44,923 bases of DNA from Patescibacteria group bacterium. Lineage in GTDB: Bacteria > Patescibacteriota > Minisyncoccia > Phycocordibacterales > Phycocordibacteraceae. The position numbers and the translations under genes were made by a program. Below, in pieces: positions 7,061-14,830 of this stretch (position 1 is the first letter of the stretch; the number at the start of each line of letters is the position of its first letter). The stretch lies in the NCBI GenBank assembly GCA_004296925.1, contig SCVI01000037.1:1-44923 (forward strand), read 5' to 3'. The notes under the pieces are model-generated. The model worked only from the letters and a program-made list of their open reading frames with translations. It was not told the DNA's origin and ran no database searches.

Positions 7061-7111
7061 AGTGAAAAAACATAAAGAGATTTAAATAAAGAGACTATTT
7101 GGGGTTATGTA

Positions 7112-7138
7112 AAAATTTCTGGGCTTATGCCCAGAAAT
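7112..7138 (-). terminator. Terminator of the smc-mae-gdhA operon
   Basis: Perfect 10-bp stem ATTTCTGGGC (7115-7124) and GCCCAGAAAT (7129-7138) with loop TTAT, followed on the minus strand by a T-run. The stop codon of the small membrane ORF lies in the loop. Confidence 0.85.
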
Positions 7139-7250
7139 AGAAACCGAAAAAATAGAAAGCAACAGCATTGATGATGCCCATCTGGCGAAGATCAATTGCT
7201 ACTGCTTTGGTCATTAAAATAATGCTAACAAGCAGTTCAATGACTGTCAA
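7125..7250 (-). CDS. Small two-helix membrane protein candidate, 41 aa
   Basis: The frame starts at TTG (7248-7250), five bases after the gdhA stop, and ends with TAA in the loop of the operon terminator, the same arrangement as gnd. The encoded peptide is hydrophobic: a first segment near VIELLVSIILM, a short charged turn (TKAVAIDLRQ), and a second aromatic segment ending FYFFGFYFWA. This suggests a membrane hairpin. A shorter version starts at an ATG 15 codons later. There is no close Shine-Dalgarno sequence. The start is uncertain and the function unknown. Confidence 0.45.
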   Translation of the reverse strand: MTVIELLVSIILMTKAVAIDLRQMGIINAVAFYFFGFYFWA

Positions 7251-7255
7251 AATTT

Positions 7256-8530
7256 TTACAATACACCCCTATCGCGCTTTGCTTGCAAAATTCGGTCTGC
7301 AGCTAAGACAAAAGATGAAAGTCTGTACGGTACGCCGTGCTCTTTTGCTGCCTTTGAAACAGAACTCCACGCAACACTCATAACTTCTTTTAGAAGATCA
7401 TTGGTTTCGGTGCGTTTCATCGCTCTCCCTGTTTTTCCTTGAATCCATTCAAAATAAGACACAGTTACTCCGCCCGCATTTGCCAACACATCAGGTATCA
7501 CTGGTATTCCTCTGTTTTCTAATACTTCATCTCCTTCTGTTGTGGTAGGACCGTTAGCAAGTTCTAGCACCACGCTAGCTTTTATTTTTTCAGCGATTTC
7601 TTTTGTAATAACTCCATCAAGCGCAGCAGGAATCAACACATCACACTCCATTGTCAGGACGTCATCCGCCTCCCCGAGCGTTACCCCTTCGGTCTGCAAT
7701 TTACTTTCATCACACACAGAACCTTGGCAATACATGTCACGTATTGATTGTTTTTGATTTTTTATATGAATAAACACGTTAGGATCAATTCCCTTTTCAC
7801 TCATTACAGACCCTTTTGAATCTGCAATCCCAACAATAATAAATCCTCGTTCATGCAGAAGCTGTGCCGCTGTTGCACCTGCATTTCCAAACCCGTGTAC
7901 CGACACCTTCAATCCTTTCCCTTCAATATTTTTCTCAGCGAGATACGCTTCCAACACAAAAACACCACCCATTGCTGTAGCGGTATCTCTCCCAGGGGTA
8001 CCTCCTAACGATAACGGCTTCCCTGTAAAAGTTGCGGGTGCACTTTTACCAATAATTTTTTCATATTCATCGAGCATGATGCCCATGATTTGTGCGTTCG
8101 TATACACGTCAGGTGCGGGCACGTCTATATCCGGCCCTAGGTGTTCATGCATCTCTCTCACAAACTCACGCGCAACAGTGTAGACTTCATCACTTGAATA
8201 CTCCTTCGGATTAAACGTCACACCTCCTTTCCCTCCACCCATAGGAATATCAACAACCGCACACTTAATTGCCATCATTGCAGCTAACGCCTTTACTTCA
8301 TCCAAATCAGCTTTAGGGTGAAATCTTATACCGCCCTTGTAAGGTCCACGCGCATTCGAAAACTGCACACGATACGCAGACAATTCTTGAGCCTTACCAC
8401 CAAGAGTCACTTTCAATTTTTTCTCAATAATACGGTCAGGAGTTTGAAGTGCGTCTGCTTCCTTTTGAGAGAGGTTCAAGAGGTCACCTACTCTGGCGAC
8501 GTTTCTACGATACTGATCAAATGGATTCAT
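7256..8530 (-). CDS. gdhA: Glutamate dehydrogenase (Glu/Leu/Phe/Val dehydrogenase family)
   Basis: Interconverts glutamate and 2-oxoglutarate plus ammonia. The 424-aa length is that of the hexameric enzymes. The N-terminal domain carries FSNARGPYKGGIRFHP, AIKCAVVDIPMGGGKGG (substrate-binding Lys) and DVPAPDVYTN. The C-terminal Rossmann domain begins at VHGFGNAGATAAQLL (near residue 212). An Asp (GIADSKG) follows the second strand, which is compatible with NAD; cofactor choice is inference. A GAGGAT Shine-Dalgarno-like sequence precedes the ATG. It follows malic enzyme by 18 bases and shares its transcript with smc. Confidence 0.94.
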   Translation of the reverse strand: MNPFDQYRRNVARVGDLLNLSQKEADALQTPDRIIEKKLKVTLGGKAQELSAYRVQFSNARGPYKGGIRFHPKADLDEVKALAAMMAIKCAVVDIPMGGGKGGVTFNPKEYSSDEVYTVAREFVREMHEHLGPDIDVPAPDVYTNAQIMGIMLDEYEKIIGKSAPATFTGKPLSLGGTPGRDTATAMGGVFVLEAYLAEKNIEGKGLKVSVHGFGNAGATAAQLLHERGFIIVGIADSKGSVMSEKGIDPNVFIHIKNQKQSIRDMYCQGSVCDESKLQTEGVTLGEADDVLTMECDVLIPAALDGVITKEIAEKIKASVVLELANGPTTTEGDEVLENRGIPVIPDVLANAGGVTVSYFEWIQGKTGRAMKRTETNDLLKEVMSVAWSSVSKAAKEHGVPYRLSSFVLAADRILQAKRDRGVL

Positions 8531-8548
8531 AATATATCCTCTACTATA

Positions 8549-9697
8549 CTACTCGCGACTCGCGTCACGAACCGCTTTCGCTACTGCCGTCACCACTCCT
8601 TTATCAAAGACATCGGGGATTACAGTATCAACACTCGGTACCGCGACATACTCAGCAAGTGCGATGGTGGCAGCGCGTTTCATATGATCTGTAATTTGAG
8701 GAGCCCTAACATCAAGTACACCTCTAAAAATACCTGGATACGCGAGTACATTGTTTACTTGGTTAGGAAAATCACTCCTGCCTGTTGCTACCACTTTTGC
8801 TCCAGCCTCTTTTGCAACATCTGGCATAATTTCAGGTATTGGGTTTGCGAGCGCAAAAATAATTGGATGAGTTGCCATTTCACGCACCATGTCAGCTGTG
8901 AGCGCTCCACCAACACTCACTCCAATAAACACATCGCGCCCCACAATACCGTCTGCAAGTGAACCAGATACGTTAGTAACGTTGGTTGTTTCAAGTAATT
9001 TTTTCTTGATTGGAGTAAGGTCAGTTCTCTCTTTTGAAATAATTCCTTGACTATCAGCCACGATTATATCTTTTGCACCAAAGTTAAAAAGTGCCTTCAC
9101 TATCGCTACTCCCGCAGCGCCTGCTCCATTCACAAGAATTTTAGCTGTTTCAAACGAACGGCCTGTAATTTTGAAAGCATTAATAATACCCGCCACTACT
9201 ACCACTGCCGTTCCGTGCTGATCATCGTGCATCACTGGAATGTCTAATTCGTTTTTCAGTCGTTCCTCAATTTCAAAACAACGCGGAGCAGAGATGTCTT
9301 CCAAATTGACTGCACCAAATGAGCCGGAAATTTCTTTCACTGTTTGCACAAACACATCAATGTCTCGCGTTTTGAGTGCGAGTGGAAATGCATCAATATT
9401 GGCGAATTTTTTAAAAAGAGCGCATTTTCCTTCCATAACAGGAAGCGAAGCAGATGCGCCAATGTCGCCTAAGCCTAGTACCGCAGAACCATCAGTAATA
9501 ACCGCCACCATGTTTCCTCGAGAGGTCACATCCCATACTGCGTCAGGGTTCCTTACTATTTCTCGACATGCTTCTGCAACGCCGGGGGTGTATGCAAGAG
9601 AAAGGTCGTACCGTGTATCAAGAGGGACCTTGGATGTTACTTCCAACTTACCTTTATGTTTTTTATGAAACTTCAATGATTCTTCATAAATATCCAT
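8549..9697 (-). CDS. NAD(P)-dependent malic enzyme (MaeB-type, without PTA domain)
   Basis: Oxidative decarboxylation of malate to pyruvate. The 382 aa match the short prokaryotic enzymes lacking the C-terminal phosphotransacetylase-like domain. Visible are SLAYTPGVAEACREI (catalytic Tyr at 36), VAVITDGSAVLGLGDIGASA, PVMEGKCALFKKF (catalytic Lys), NLEDISAPRCFEIE (metal site), HDDQHGT, and the Rossmann loop NGAGAAGVA. It lies 9 bases downstream of smc and 18 upstream of gdhA. With gdhA it forms a small carbon/nitrogen node (malate to pyruvate, glutamate to 2-oxoglutarate). Confidence 0.94.
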   Translation of the reverse strand: MDIYEESLKFHKKHKGKLEVTSKVPLDTRYDLSLAYTPGVAEACREIVRNPDAVWDVTSRGNMVAVITDGSAVLGLGDIGASASLPVMEGKCALFKKFANIDAFPLALKTRDIDVFVQTVKEISGSFGAVNLEDISAPRCFEIEERLKNELDIPVMHDDQHGTAVVVVAGIINAFKITGRSFETAKILVNGAGAAGVAIVKALFNFGAKDIIVADSQGIISKERTDLTPIKKKLLETTNVTNVSGSLADGIVGRDVFIGVSVGGALTADMVREMATHPIIFALANPIPEIMPDVAKEAGAKVVATGRSDFPNQVNNVLAYPGIFRGVLDVRAPQITDHMKRAATIALAEYVAVPSVDTVIPDVFDKGVVTAVAKAVRDASRE

Positions 9698-9706
9698 ACG
9701 TACATT

Positions 9707-11881
9707 TTACTTCGCGACTTTTACGGCCTCTTCTAATTTCACTGACAATACTTTTGATACTCCGTCATTCCCCATGGTGACACCATAAAGAATTCCAGCG
9801 CGCGACATAGTTTCTCTGTTGTGTGTGATGACGGCAAGTTGAGATTTTTTTGAAAGCGCCTCAACCATGTCACCGTATCTACGACTATTAGACTCATCGA
9901 GCGCGGCGTCGGTTTCATCAAGCACCAAAAATGGAGGAGGGTTAACCGATGACATAGCAAAAATAAGCGCAATTGAGGTAAGGGCTCTTTCTCCACCTGA
10001 AAGCATTACGAGAGATTTTACACGTTTTCGTGGAATTGAAAGTGAAATGTCTATCCCTGGCACGGTCTCTCCTGACTCCTCTTCAGATTCTGATTCTTCT
10101 CCAGGTGTTTCAATACGCCTTCTCACTGGTTCCGCAACGCGCACAAGAGCAGCTGTGCCTCCGTCAAACATCATTGCAAATAGTTTTGTAAACTCTGCAT
10201 TAATTGCATCTATCCCATCTTTAAAACGAACACTAAGTTCTTGTTCAAGGTTTTGAATCAAATCCTTCAAAGACGCAGATGCGCTTTGTAGGTCTGCAAG
10301 CTCATGCTCCAAAAACGCCTCACGCTCAGAAGCGTCTTTGTATTCTTTAAGAGTGTCAGCACCAGCGCCTGTACCTGCTTCTTCAAGTCGAATTTTTGTT
10401 TTTTCCAGTTCGCGTTTCTCTGCTGATTGATGTTCACGTGACGCTTTTTCTTCAATGTGTTCTGCTTGATATCCCAGTATTTCACGACCTATGAGCATTC
10501 CTGCTTCCTCGAGTTCCCTCTCAAATTCCGCTCTTTCAAGCGAGAGTCTTTCTCGCTCAGACTGTTTCATGCTGAGGTTATGACGCACATCGCGTTCAGC
10601 TGAAGCAAGTTCAAAGAGTGCGCGTTCCTTATCGCGTTCGTTGTCTCTTGCGGCATCCAACTCAGCACGAATATTGTCTAACGAAGATGCGAGCTCTGTT
10701 TCTTTAATGGCAAGTGCTTTTTCTGACTCGCGCGCCTCATCACGCTCTGCCTTCAATGCGGTGATGTCTGATGAATCATGCGCGGAATCGGCGCTCAACG
10801 CACGAAAGCGTGCAAAAAATTCTTTTATGTAAGTAATAATTTCAGCAACAGATTTTGATTCCAAGCTTTGCATTGATTGCTCTCCCTCCTCTACGAGCTT
10901 AGTTATTTCCTGTGACGGAACGCTTGCGCTTTTGATGGTGCGTTCCATCCCTTCAATAGTTCCATCGAGACGAGACGCTTTTCGAAGTGCTTCGGCGCGT
11001 TCGCGTCGCACCGTGTCAAGTGCGGAGGAGACTTCAAAAATGACCGTGCCTCGCTTGTCCTCCGCAGAGTCAGCAAGCGAATGTTTCGCTTCTGCTACTT
11101 TTTGAGAAATGGTGTCGAGTTCTTTGTTGAGCGTTGTAAGTGAAGAATCGATTGAGTGTTTAGAAGTTTCCAAATACACCTCCTCTTGTTTAAAGTATGT
11201 ACGAAAACGAATAAGTGCTGATGCGCGGAGCGCTTCAGCTTTTTCCAACTTTTCTACTTGTCGTTTTAAAAATCTCAAATGAGGTGCAATTTCCCTGCGA
11301 AGTGCTTCAACTTGCCGCATATTCTCATCTGTCTTTTCAAGTTTGCGCGTAGATTCCTCAAGTTTATATTGGTACGCTTTAAGACCAAGCGCATCCTCTA
11401 ACATTTCTCTTCGCTCTCTTACCGAGGCCGAAAGAATTTTATCTGCTTCGCCTTGCGAAATAATATGGTGCCCCGTGGCTCCAATATTTGCACCTGCAAG
11501 CAACTCCATAATATCTTTGAGTCGGACCGATGAACCGTTCATTTTGTATTCGTTCACCCCATCGCGGTGAACAACTCGCTCAATTGAAACCTCATCAAAA
11601 TCAATATTAAGAAATCGCGAAGAATTATCGAACACAATCACGACAGAGGCGCGGTTGGCACGAGGAGATGTGGGCGACCCATTCCATATCATGTCTTCAC
11701 CACGTTTACCGCGCATCGATTTCATGGATTGCTCGCCTAAAACAAAACGAATAGCCTCAGCTACGTTTGATTTTCCAGAGCCATTAGGGCCAACAATGGA
11801 AACTATAGGTACGTTAAAATCAAACGAAGTTTTCTTAGCGAATGACTTGAAACCAGTAATATCGAGACGAACCAGATGCAT
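9707..11881 (-). CDS. smc: SMC-type chromosome segregation ATPase, shortened
   Basis: Condensin-type ABC ATPase for chromosome organisation. The head is complete: Walker A GPNGSGKSN (31-39), signature LSGGERALTSIAL (from 627) and Walker B FLVLDETDAALDE (about 651-663). The protein has only 724 aa against ~1,150-1,200 in typical SMC. Between the heads there are about 400 residues of charged heptad-like sequence (about 165-560), so each arm is short. I see no segment resembling the ~150-aa hinge and no CxxC zinc hook; the best break in the coil is near 345-370. The start is fixed by the family N-terminus (MHLVRLDITGFKSF) and a leaderless promoter. Confidence 0.88.
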   Translation of the reverse strand: MHLVRLDITGFKSFAKKTSFDFNVPIVSIVGPNGSGKSNVAEAIRFVLGEQSMKSMRGKRGEDMIWNGSPTSPRANRASVVIVFDNSSRFLNIDFDEVSIERVVHRDGVNEYKMNGSSVRLKDIMELLAGANIGATGHHIISQGEADKILSASVRERREMLEDALGLKAYQYKLEESTRKLEKTDENMRQVEALRREIAPHLRFLKRQVEKLEKAEALRASALIRFRTYFKQEEVYLETSKHSIDSSLTTLNKELDTISQKVAEAKHSLADSAEDKRGTVIFEVSSALDTVRRERAEALRKASRLDGTIEGMERTIKSASVPSQEITKLVEEGEQSMQSLESKSVAEIITYIKEFFARFRALSADSAHDSSDITALKAERDEARESEKALAIKETELASSLDNIRAELDAARDNERDKERALFELASAERDVRHNLSMKQSERERLSLERAEFERELEEAGMLIGREILGYQAEHIEEKASREHQSAEKRELEKTKIRLEEAGTGAGADTLKEYKDASEREAFLEHELADLQSASASLKDLIQNLEQELSVRFKDGIDAINAEFTKLFAMMFDGGTAALVRVAEPVRRRIETPGEESESEEESGETVPGIDISLSIPRKRVKSLVMLSGGERALTSIALIFAMSSVNPPPFLVLDETDAALDESNSRRYGDMVEALSKKSQLAVITHNRETMSRAGILYGVTMGNDGVSKVLSVKLEEAVKVAK

Positions 11882-11894
11882 GGTGCCTATTGTA
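11882..11894 (-). promoter_or_regulatory. Leaderless promoter of the smc-mae-gdhA operon
   Basis: TACAAT (11889-11894 on the minus strand) lies seven bases before the smc ATG. It follows directly after the rnc terminator T-run. Confidence 0.55.
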
Positions 11895-11899
11895 CTATT

Positions 11900-11925
11900 A
11901 AAAAAATAAAAGCTTACGCAAGCTC
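11900..11925 (-). terminator. Terminator of nusB-rnc
   Basis: Stem AGCTT (11911-11915)/AAGCT (11919-11923) with flanking A/T pairs, followed on the minus strand by TTTTATTTTTTT. It lies 25 bases after the rnc stop and abuts the smc promoter. Confidence 0.75.
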
Positions 11926-11949
11926 TTTTGATGAGGATATCCTTGGTGT

Positions 11950-12684
11950 CTATTTAGTATCTTTTTCCTTAAGTGCTTTAACTGCGGCCTGCTGTTCGGC
12001 CTCTTGTTTCGACTTTCCTTCTCCTTCAGCAACAAGGATATCGCCTACTGATACTGAAATAACAAAACGCTTATCATGATCTGGTCCGTCAGCTCGTACG
12101 GTTTCATATTTTGGGGTCATTCCATACTTTGCTTGTGCAAATTCTTGAAATGCACTTTTTGCGTCTCTCCATGCGCCTGTCTTTAACACTTCTGTAATAC
12201 GAGGAAAGACGTGAGAAGCAATAAATGCGTCGGCCGCTTTGTATCCTTGATCCATGTAAAGCGCTCCTACAATTGCTTCAAAAGCATTCGCAAGAATAGT
12301 CGAACGGGCACGCCCTACATCTTTTGCTTCACCTCTCGAAAGTAACAAACACTCATTTACGCCAAGCTCTTCAGCGATACCCGCAAGCATCACTGCATTT
12401 ACTAACGCAGCACGATAACTTGTGAGCTCTCCTTCGTTTTCCTCGGGATAAGCGCGATACAAATAATCAGTAACAGAAAGTTCAAGTACCGCATCCCCCA
12501 AAAACTCGAGACGTTCATTGTGCTCAGTTGGCCCGTTTCCGTTTTTTCCTGCTGCAACTCTTGCCTCATTCAAATATGAACGGTGCGTAAATGCAGTTTC
12601 AAGAAAACGAGCGTCCTTAAAAGAAACACCTGCTTTTTTCTCAAACGCTTTTATGGCATCGGTATGTGCAGTATCTACAGACAT
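11950..12684 (-). CDS. rnc: Ribonuclease III
   Basis: Double-strand-specific endoribonuclease for rRNA and mRNA processing. The 244 aa hold the catalytic domain with the signature NERLEFLGDAVLELSVTDYL (about 54-73) and the second acidic cluster NAFEAIVGALYMDQG, then a double-stranded RNA-binding domain (about 165-244) from AKSAFQEFAQAKYG to QEAEQQAAVKALK. Length and domain order are standard. The start overlaps the end of nusB by 10 bases, indicating translational coupling. Confidence 0.96.
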   Translation of the reverse strand: MSVDTAHTDAIKAFEKKAGVSFKDARFLETAFTHRSYLNEARVAAGKNGNGPTEHNERLEFLGDAVLELSVTDYLYRAYPEENEGELTSYRAALVNAVMLAGIAEELGVNECLLLSRGEAKDVGRARSTILANAFEAIVGALYMDQGYKAADAFIASHVFPRITEVLKTGAWRDAKSAFQEFAQAKYGMTPKYETVRADGPDHDKRFVISVSVGDILVAEGEGKSKQEAEQQAAVKALKEKDTK

Positions 12685-13562
12685 ATTTTTTTGGCGGTGG
12701 CGACACCAGTTTCAATAACCGGCAGAAGATCATCGTAAAGCGAAATAGTACCCAATTCTTCTTCTGAAAACCAGCGTGCCTCTTCTATACCACCCACTTT
12801 TGTTACTATAAGGTTAGTTGGAGCGGTTGCGCATCCAAGGAAGTAGCCAACGGAACGTATAACTTTTCCTGTAGCCGGGTCGTGCGCAATGTACTCGTGT
12901 TCTCCTATTGGTTCAACCTTTTCTACTGACACACCAAGCTCTTCCTTAAGAGCCCTAAGTGCTGCATGTTCAGATAATTCACCCTCAATACATTTTGATT
13001 TTGGAAGTGTCCATTTTTTGAATGCATCAAGTACAAGTGCAACTTTAATCGCCCCCTCCTCTGGCGCAACAAGTAGAAGTCCTCCTAAATGTTCGTGCTT
13101 TAACGGGACAGTTTCTTTAAGTGCGTCATTTTTACCAGGACTTCCAATGGAACGATACACTGCGCCCAACACTCCGTTTACAAATTTTCCACTTGTGTCA
13201 CCGCCGTATGCCTTTGCAAGTTCAATAGCTTCATTCAGTGCAACCTTAGGAGGGACTGCATTTTTATCTCCAAAAAGAAGCTCGTAAAGCCCTACGCGAA
13301 GCACATTCCTATCAATAGGAGCGATATTTTCAATAGGCCATTGCGGTGCAGAAACAGTTATCATCTGATCAATTTCTTCCTTTTTCGCGATGATTCCTAA
13401 GAGTAACCCTTCTGCGAAAGGTATGTCAGCATCACCATCAAGAAATTCTGAAGTATTTCTTAACAAAATTGCATGAGCTGCATCTCCTGTAAATGTGTTC
13501 GTTGAGTCACACTCGAAGAGTGTCTGAAGTACTTGAGATCGTGATAAATGTCGTGAAGCCAT
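12675..13562 (-). CDS. nusB: NusB transcription antitermination domain fused to a Nudix domain
   Basis: Residues 1-140 are NusB, the rRNA antitermination factor that binds boxA with S10: start SRSQVLQTLFECD, then IDRNVLRVGLYELLF and ALNEAIELAKAYGGDTSGKF. Residues ~155-290 form a Nudix hydrolase-like domain. The Nudix box is degenerate: the leading Gly is missing and the REU motif reads RAL, but EELGV is kept (GELSEHAALRALKEELGV). Usual NusB is ~140 aa. There is no stop or frameshift at the junction, so this is a true fusion reading frame. rnc overlaps its end, so rRNA antitermination and rRNA processing factors are coupled. Confidence 0.92.
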   Translation of the reverse strand: MASRHLSRSQVLQTLFECDSTNTFTGDAAHAILLRNTSEFLDGDADIPFAEGLLLGIIAKKEEIDQMITVSAPQWPIENIAPIDRNVLRVGLYELLFGDKNAVPPKVALNEAIELAKAYGGDTSGKFVNGVLGAVYRSIGSPGKNDALKETVPLKHEHLGGLLLVAPEEGAIKVALVLDAFKKWTLPKSKCIEGELSEHAALRALKEELGVSVEKVEPIGEHEYIAHDPATGKVIRSVGYFLGCATAPTNLIVTKVGGIEEARWFSEEELGTISLYDDLLPVIETGVATAKKICL

Positions 13563-13631
13563 TATGAGAATAGGTTAGAGGGAATAGATTGTATGGTTGA
13601 GTAGAATAGGAAGCACAGACTACAGGATAGC

Positions 13632-13660
13632 AAAAAATAACCCGCGTGAGCGGGGTTATT
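13632..13660 (-). terminator. Terminator of rpmF
   Basis: On the minus strand a GC-rich hairpin (AATAACCCCGC / GCGGGTTATT with one bulged base) is followed by TTTTTT. The rpmF stop (13656-13658) is in the ascending stem. Confidence 0.85.
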
Positions 13661-13973
13661 CTTTTTCTGTTTTTTTCTTAGCAACTTTTTTAGGTTTTGC
13701 TTCAGCTTTTACTACCTTTTTTGGCTCTTCAGCTTTTTCTTTCGTTGGCCCAGAATCCTTTTCGCGTTGTTTTAGTGCTTTTCGTCTGCGTTCCAATCGT
13801 GCCGATACTTTATCCATTACTGAACGACCACGGTATAACGTGCCATCCAAAAGCGCTCGGTGGCGAGGGTGCTTGGTGCCGTCTTTAGACTCTGTTAATT
13901 GAGTCTTTTTGAGGGCGTGATGTGAACGTCGGTTACCCGTATGGGCCCGCGTGTGTCTCATTCGTACTACCAT
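13656..13973 (-). CDS. rpmF: 50S ribosomal protein L32, cysteine-free, with long basic tail
   Basis: Residues 1-50 match the CPR form of L32: MVVRMRHTRAHTGNRRSHHA at the start and HPRHRALLDGTLYRGRSV after it. The four zinc-ribbon cysteines are absent, so this is a zinc-independent form. Residues ~55-105 are an added Lys/Glu/Ala-rich tail (many KK and AEAK motifs). I start at 13973, 12 codons inside the longest frame, because the family N-terminus begins there and an extended -10 (TGGTATCTT) ends seven bases upstream. It is monocistronic. Confidence 0.85.
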   Translation of the reverse strand: MVVRMRHTRAHTGNRRSHHALKKTQLTESKDGTKHPRHRALLDGTLYRGRSVMDKVSARLERRRKALKQREKDSGPTKEKAEEPKKVVKAEAKPKKVAKKKTEKE

Positions 13974-13989
13974 TCGCTCGAAGATACCA
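13974..13989 (-). promoter_or_regulatory. Leaderless promoter of rpmF
   Basis: Minus-strand TGG-TATCTT (hexamer 13981-13986) ends seven bases before the ATG at 13973. Confidence 0.5.
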
Positions 13990-14058
13990 GAAAACCCGCA
14001 AAACAGCAAGAATTTTAACTTTCCACACTAAGAGAAAGGTATAAAACCTTTGTACTAC

Positions 14059-14391
14059 CTAATTTGGATAAACAGCTCTTTCTGATTGATTAAAGTTATA
14101 TTCATCCTCTCTATTTACATGACGCTCATGCTCGATACGAGAACTATTGTTTATAAGATAGAAGGTCGTTGCTAAAGCAAGTAATCCTCCAACTGCGGAC
14201 ATACTTTTTGTTATCGCTGCCGATAACCCCACCCCGGAGAGCGCTATTCCACTCACGCTAAAACCTAACGCTGTAAGGATAGCAATAATACCAACGGATG
14301 CTGTTCGTCCCGCTCTTTCTGAAAGCATTACCTTTGTTGCCTCTATCGCACTTCTTGGAGGAATATATTCTCCTTCGTGTGTTTTTGACAT
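14059..14391 (-). CDS. Small membrane protein, 110 aa, unknown function
   Basis: I do not recognise a family. Two hydrophobic segments, about 31-55 (VGIIAILTALGFSVSGIALS) and 66-83 (AVGGLLALATTFYLI), suggest a membrane hairpin. The N-terminus (MSKTHEGEYIPPRSAIEAT) and the C-terminal ~27 residues are polar. It lies downstream of the 124-aa protein and rnhB. A strong hairpin with a T-run ends two bases upstream of its ATG, so its translation or transcription is probably controlled there; no Shine-Dalgarno sequence is visible outside the hairpin. Confidence 0.7.
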   Translation of the reverse strand: MSKTHEGEYIPPRSAIEATKVMLSERAGRTASVGIIAILTALGFSVSGIALSGVGLSAAITKSMSAVGGLLALATTFYLINNSSRIEHERHVNREDEYNFNQSERAVYPN

Positions 14392-14393
14392 AA

Positions 14394-14417
14394 AAATACT
14401 ACCCGCAGGTAGTATTT
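14394..14417 (-). terminator. Terminator-like hairpin abutting the start codon of the 110-aa gene
   Basis: Perfect 10-bp stem AAATACTACC (14394-14403)/GGTAGTATTT (14408-14417), loop CGCA, followed on the minus strand by TTTTT and then ATG. A second smaller hairpin (14424-14440, AACACT/AGTGTT) precedes it. It is either the terminator of rnhB and the 124-aa gene, or an attenuator for the 110-aa gene. Confidence 0.75.
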
Positions 14418-14455
14418 AATAATAACACTTAAGGAGTGTTTTGTCAAGTTCCTCT

Positions 14456-14830
14456 TTATTTCATCGCCTCAGTGAATTCTTTCAAAACACTCTCTGTTGC
14501 CTCAGCAAGAGCGTGCACTAATTCTTCTTGATTAAATTTTGTACGGAAGAATCCTGCAACTGCACTTAAGTCTGGTTCTGTACCAGGGGCAAGTCCTTCA
14601 CCAAACTTTGCAAGCTCTTCTTTATCTTCGTCAGAAAGGCGTTCGCCAAGACTGACCAAAAGGTCTGCTGCGATTGCTTCCATAAGATTTTGTTCTACTT
14701 CTTTTCTTTCTTCGTCAGGAACGCGAAGATCGTTCAATGTTTCATCAACCTGTGCGTAAAGTGCCACTACCCTATCGGCCAACGCTTGGTCGACTGGTAC
14801 ATCAGGAAGCTGGTCATCTTGGTCAGTCAT
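14456..14830 (-). CDS. Acidic hypothetical protein, 124 aa
   Basis: Strongly acidic, mostly helical protein with no Cys and no membrane segment. It starts MTDQDDQLPDVPVDQALADR and contains LVSLGERLSDEDKEELAKF. The middle LSDEDKEEL...F segment resembles small helical domains of unknown function seen in CPR genomes, but I cannot name the family with certainty. The start overlaps the rnhB stop by 4 bases (ATGA type), so it is translationally coupled to rnhB. Confidence 0.7.
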   Translation of the reverse strand: MTDQDDQLPDVPVDQALADRVVALYAQVDETLNDLRVPDEERKEVEQNLMEAIAADLLVSLGERLSDEDKEELAKFGEGLAPGTEPDLSAVAGFFRTKFNQEELVHALAEATESVLKEFTEAMK

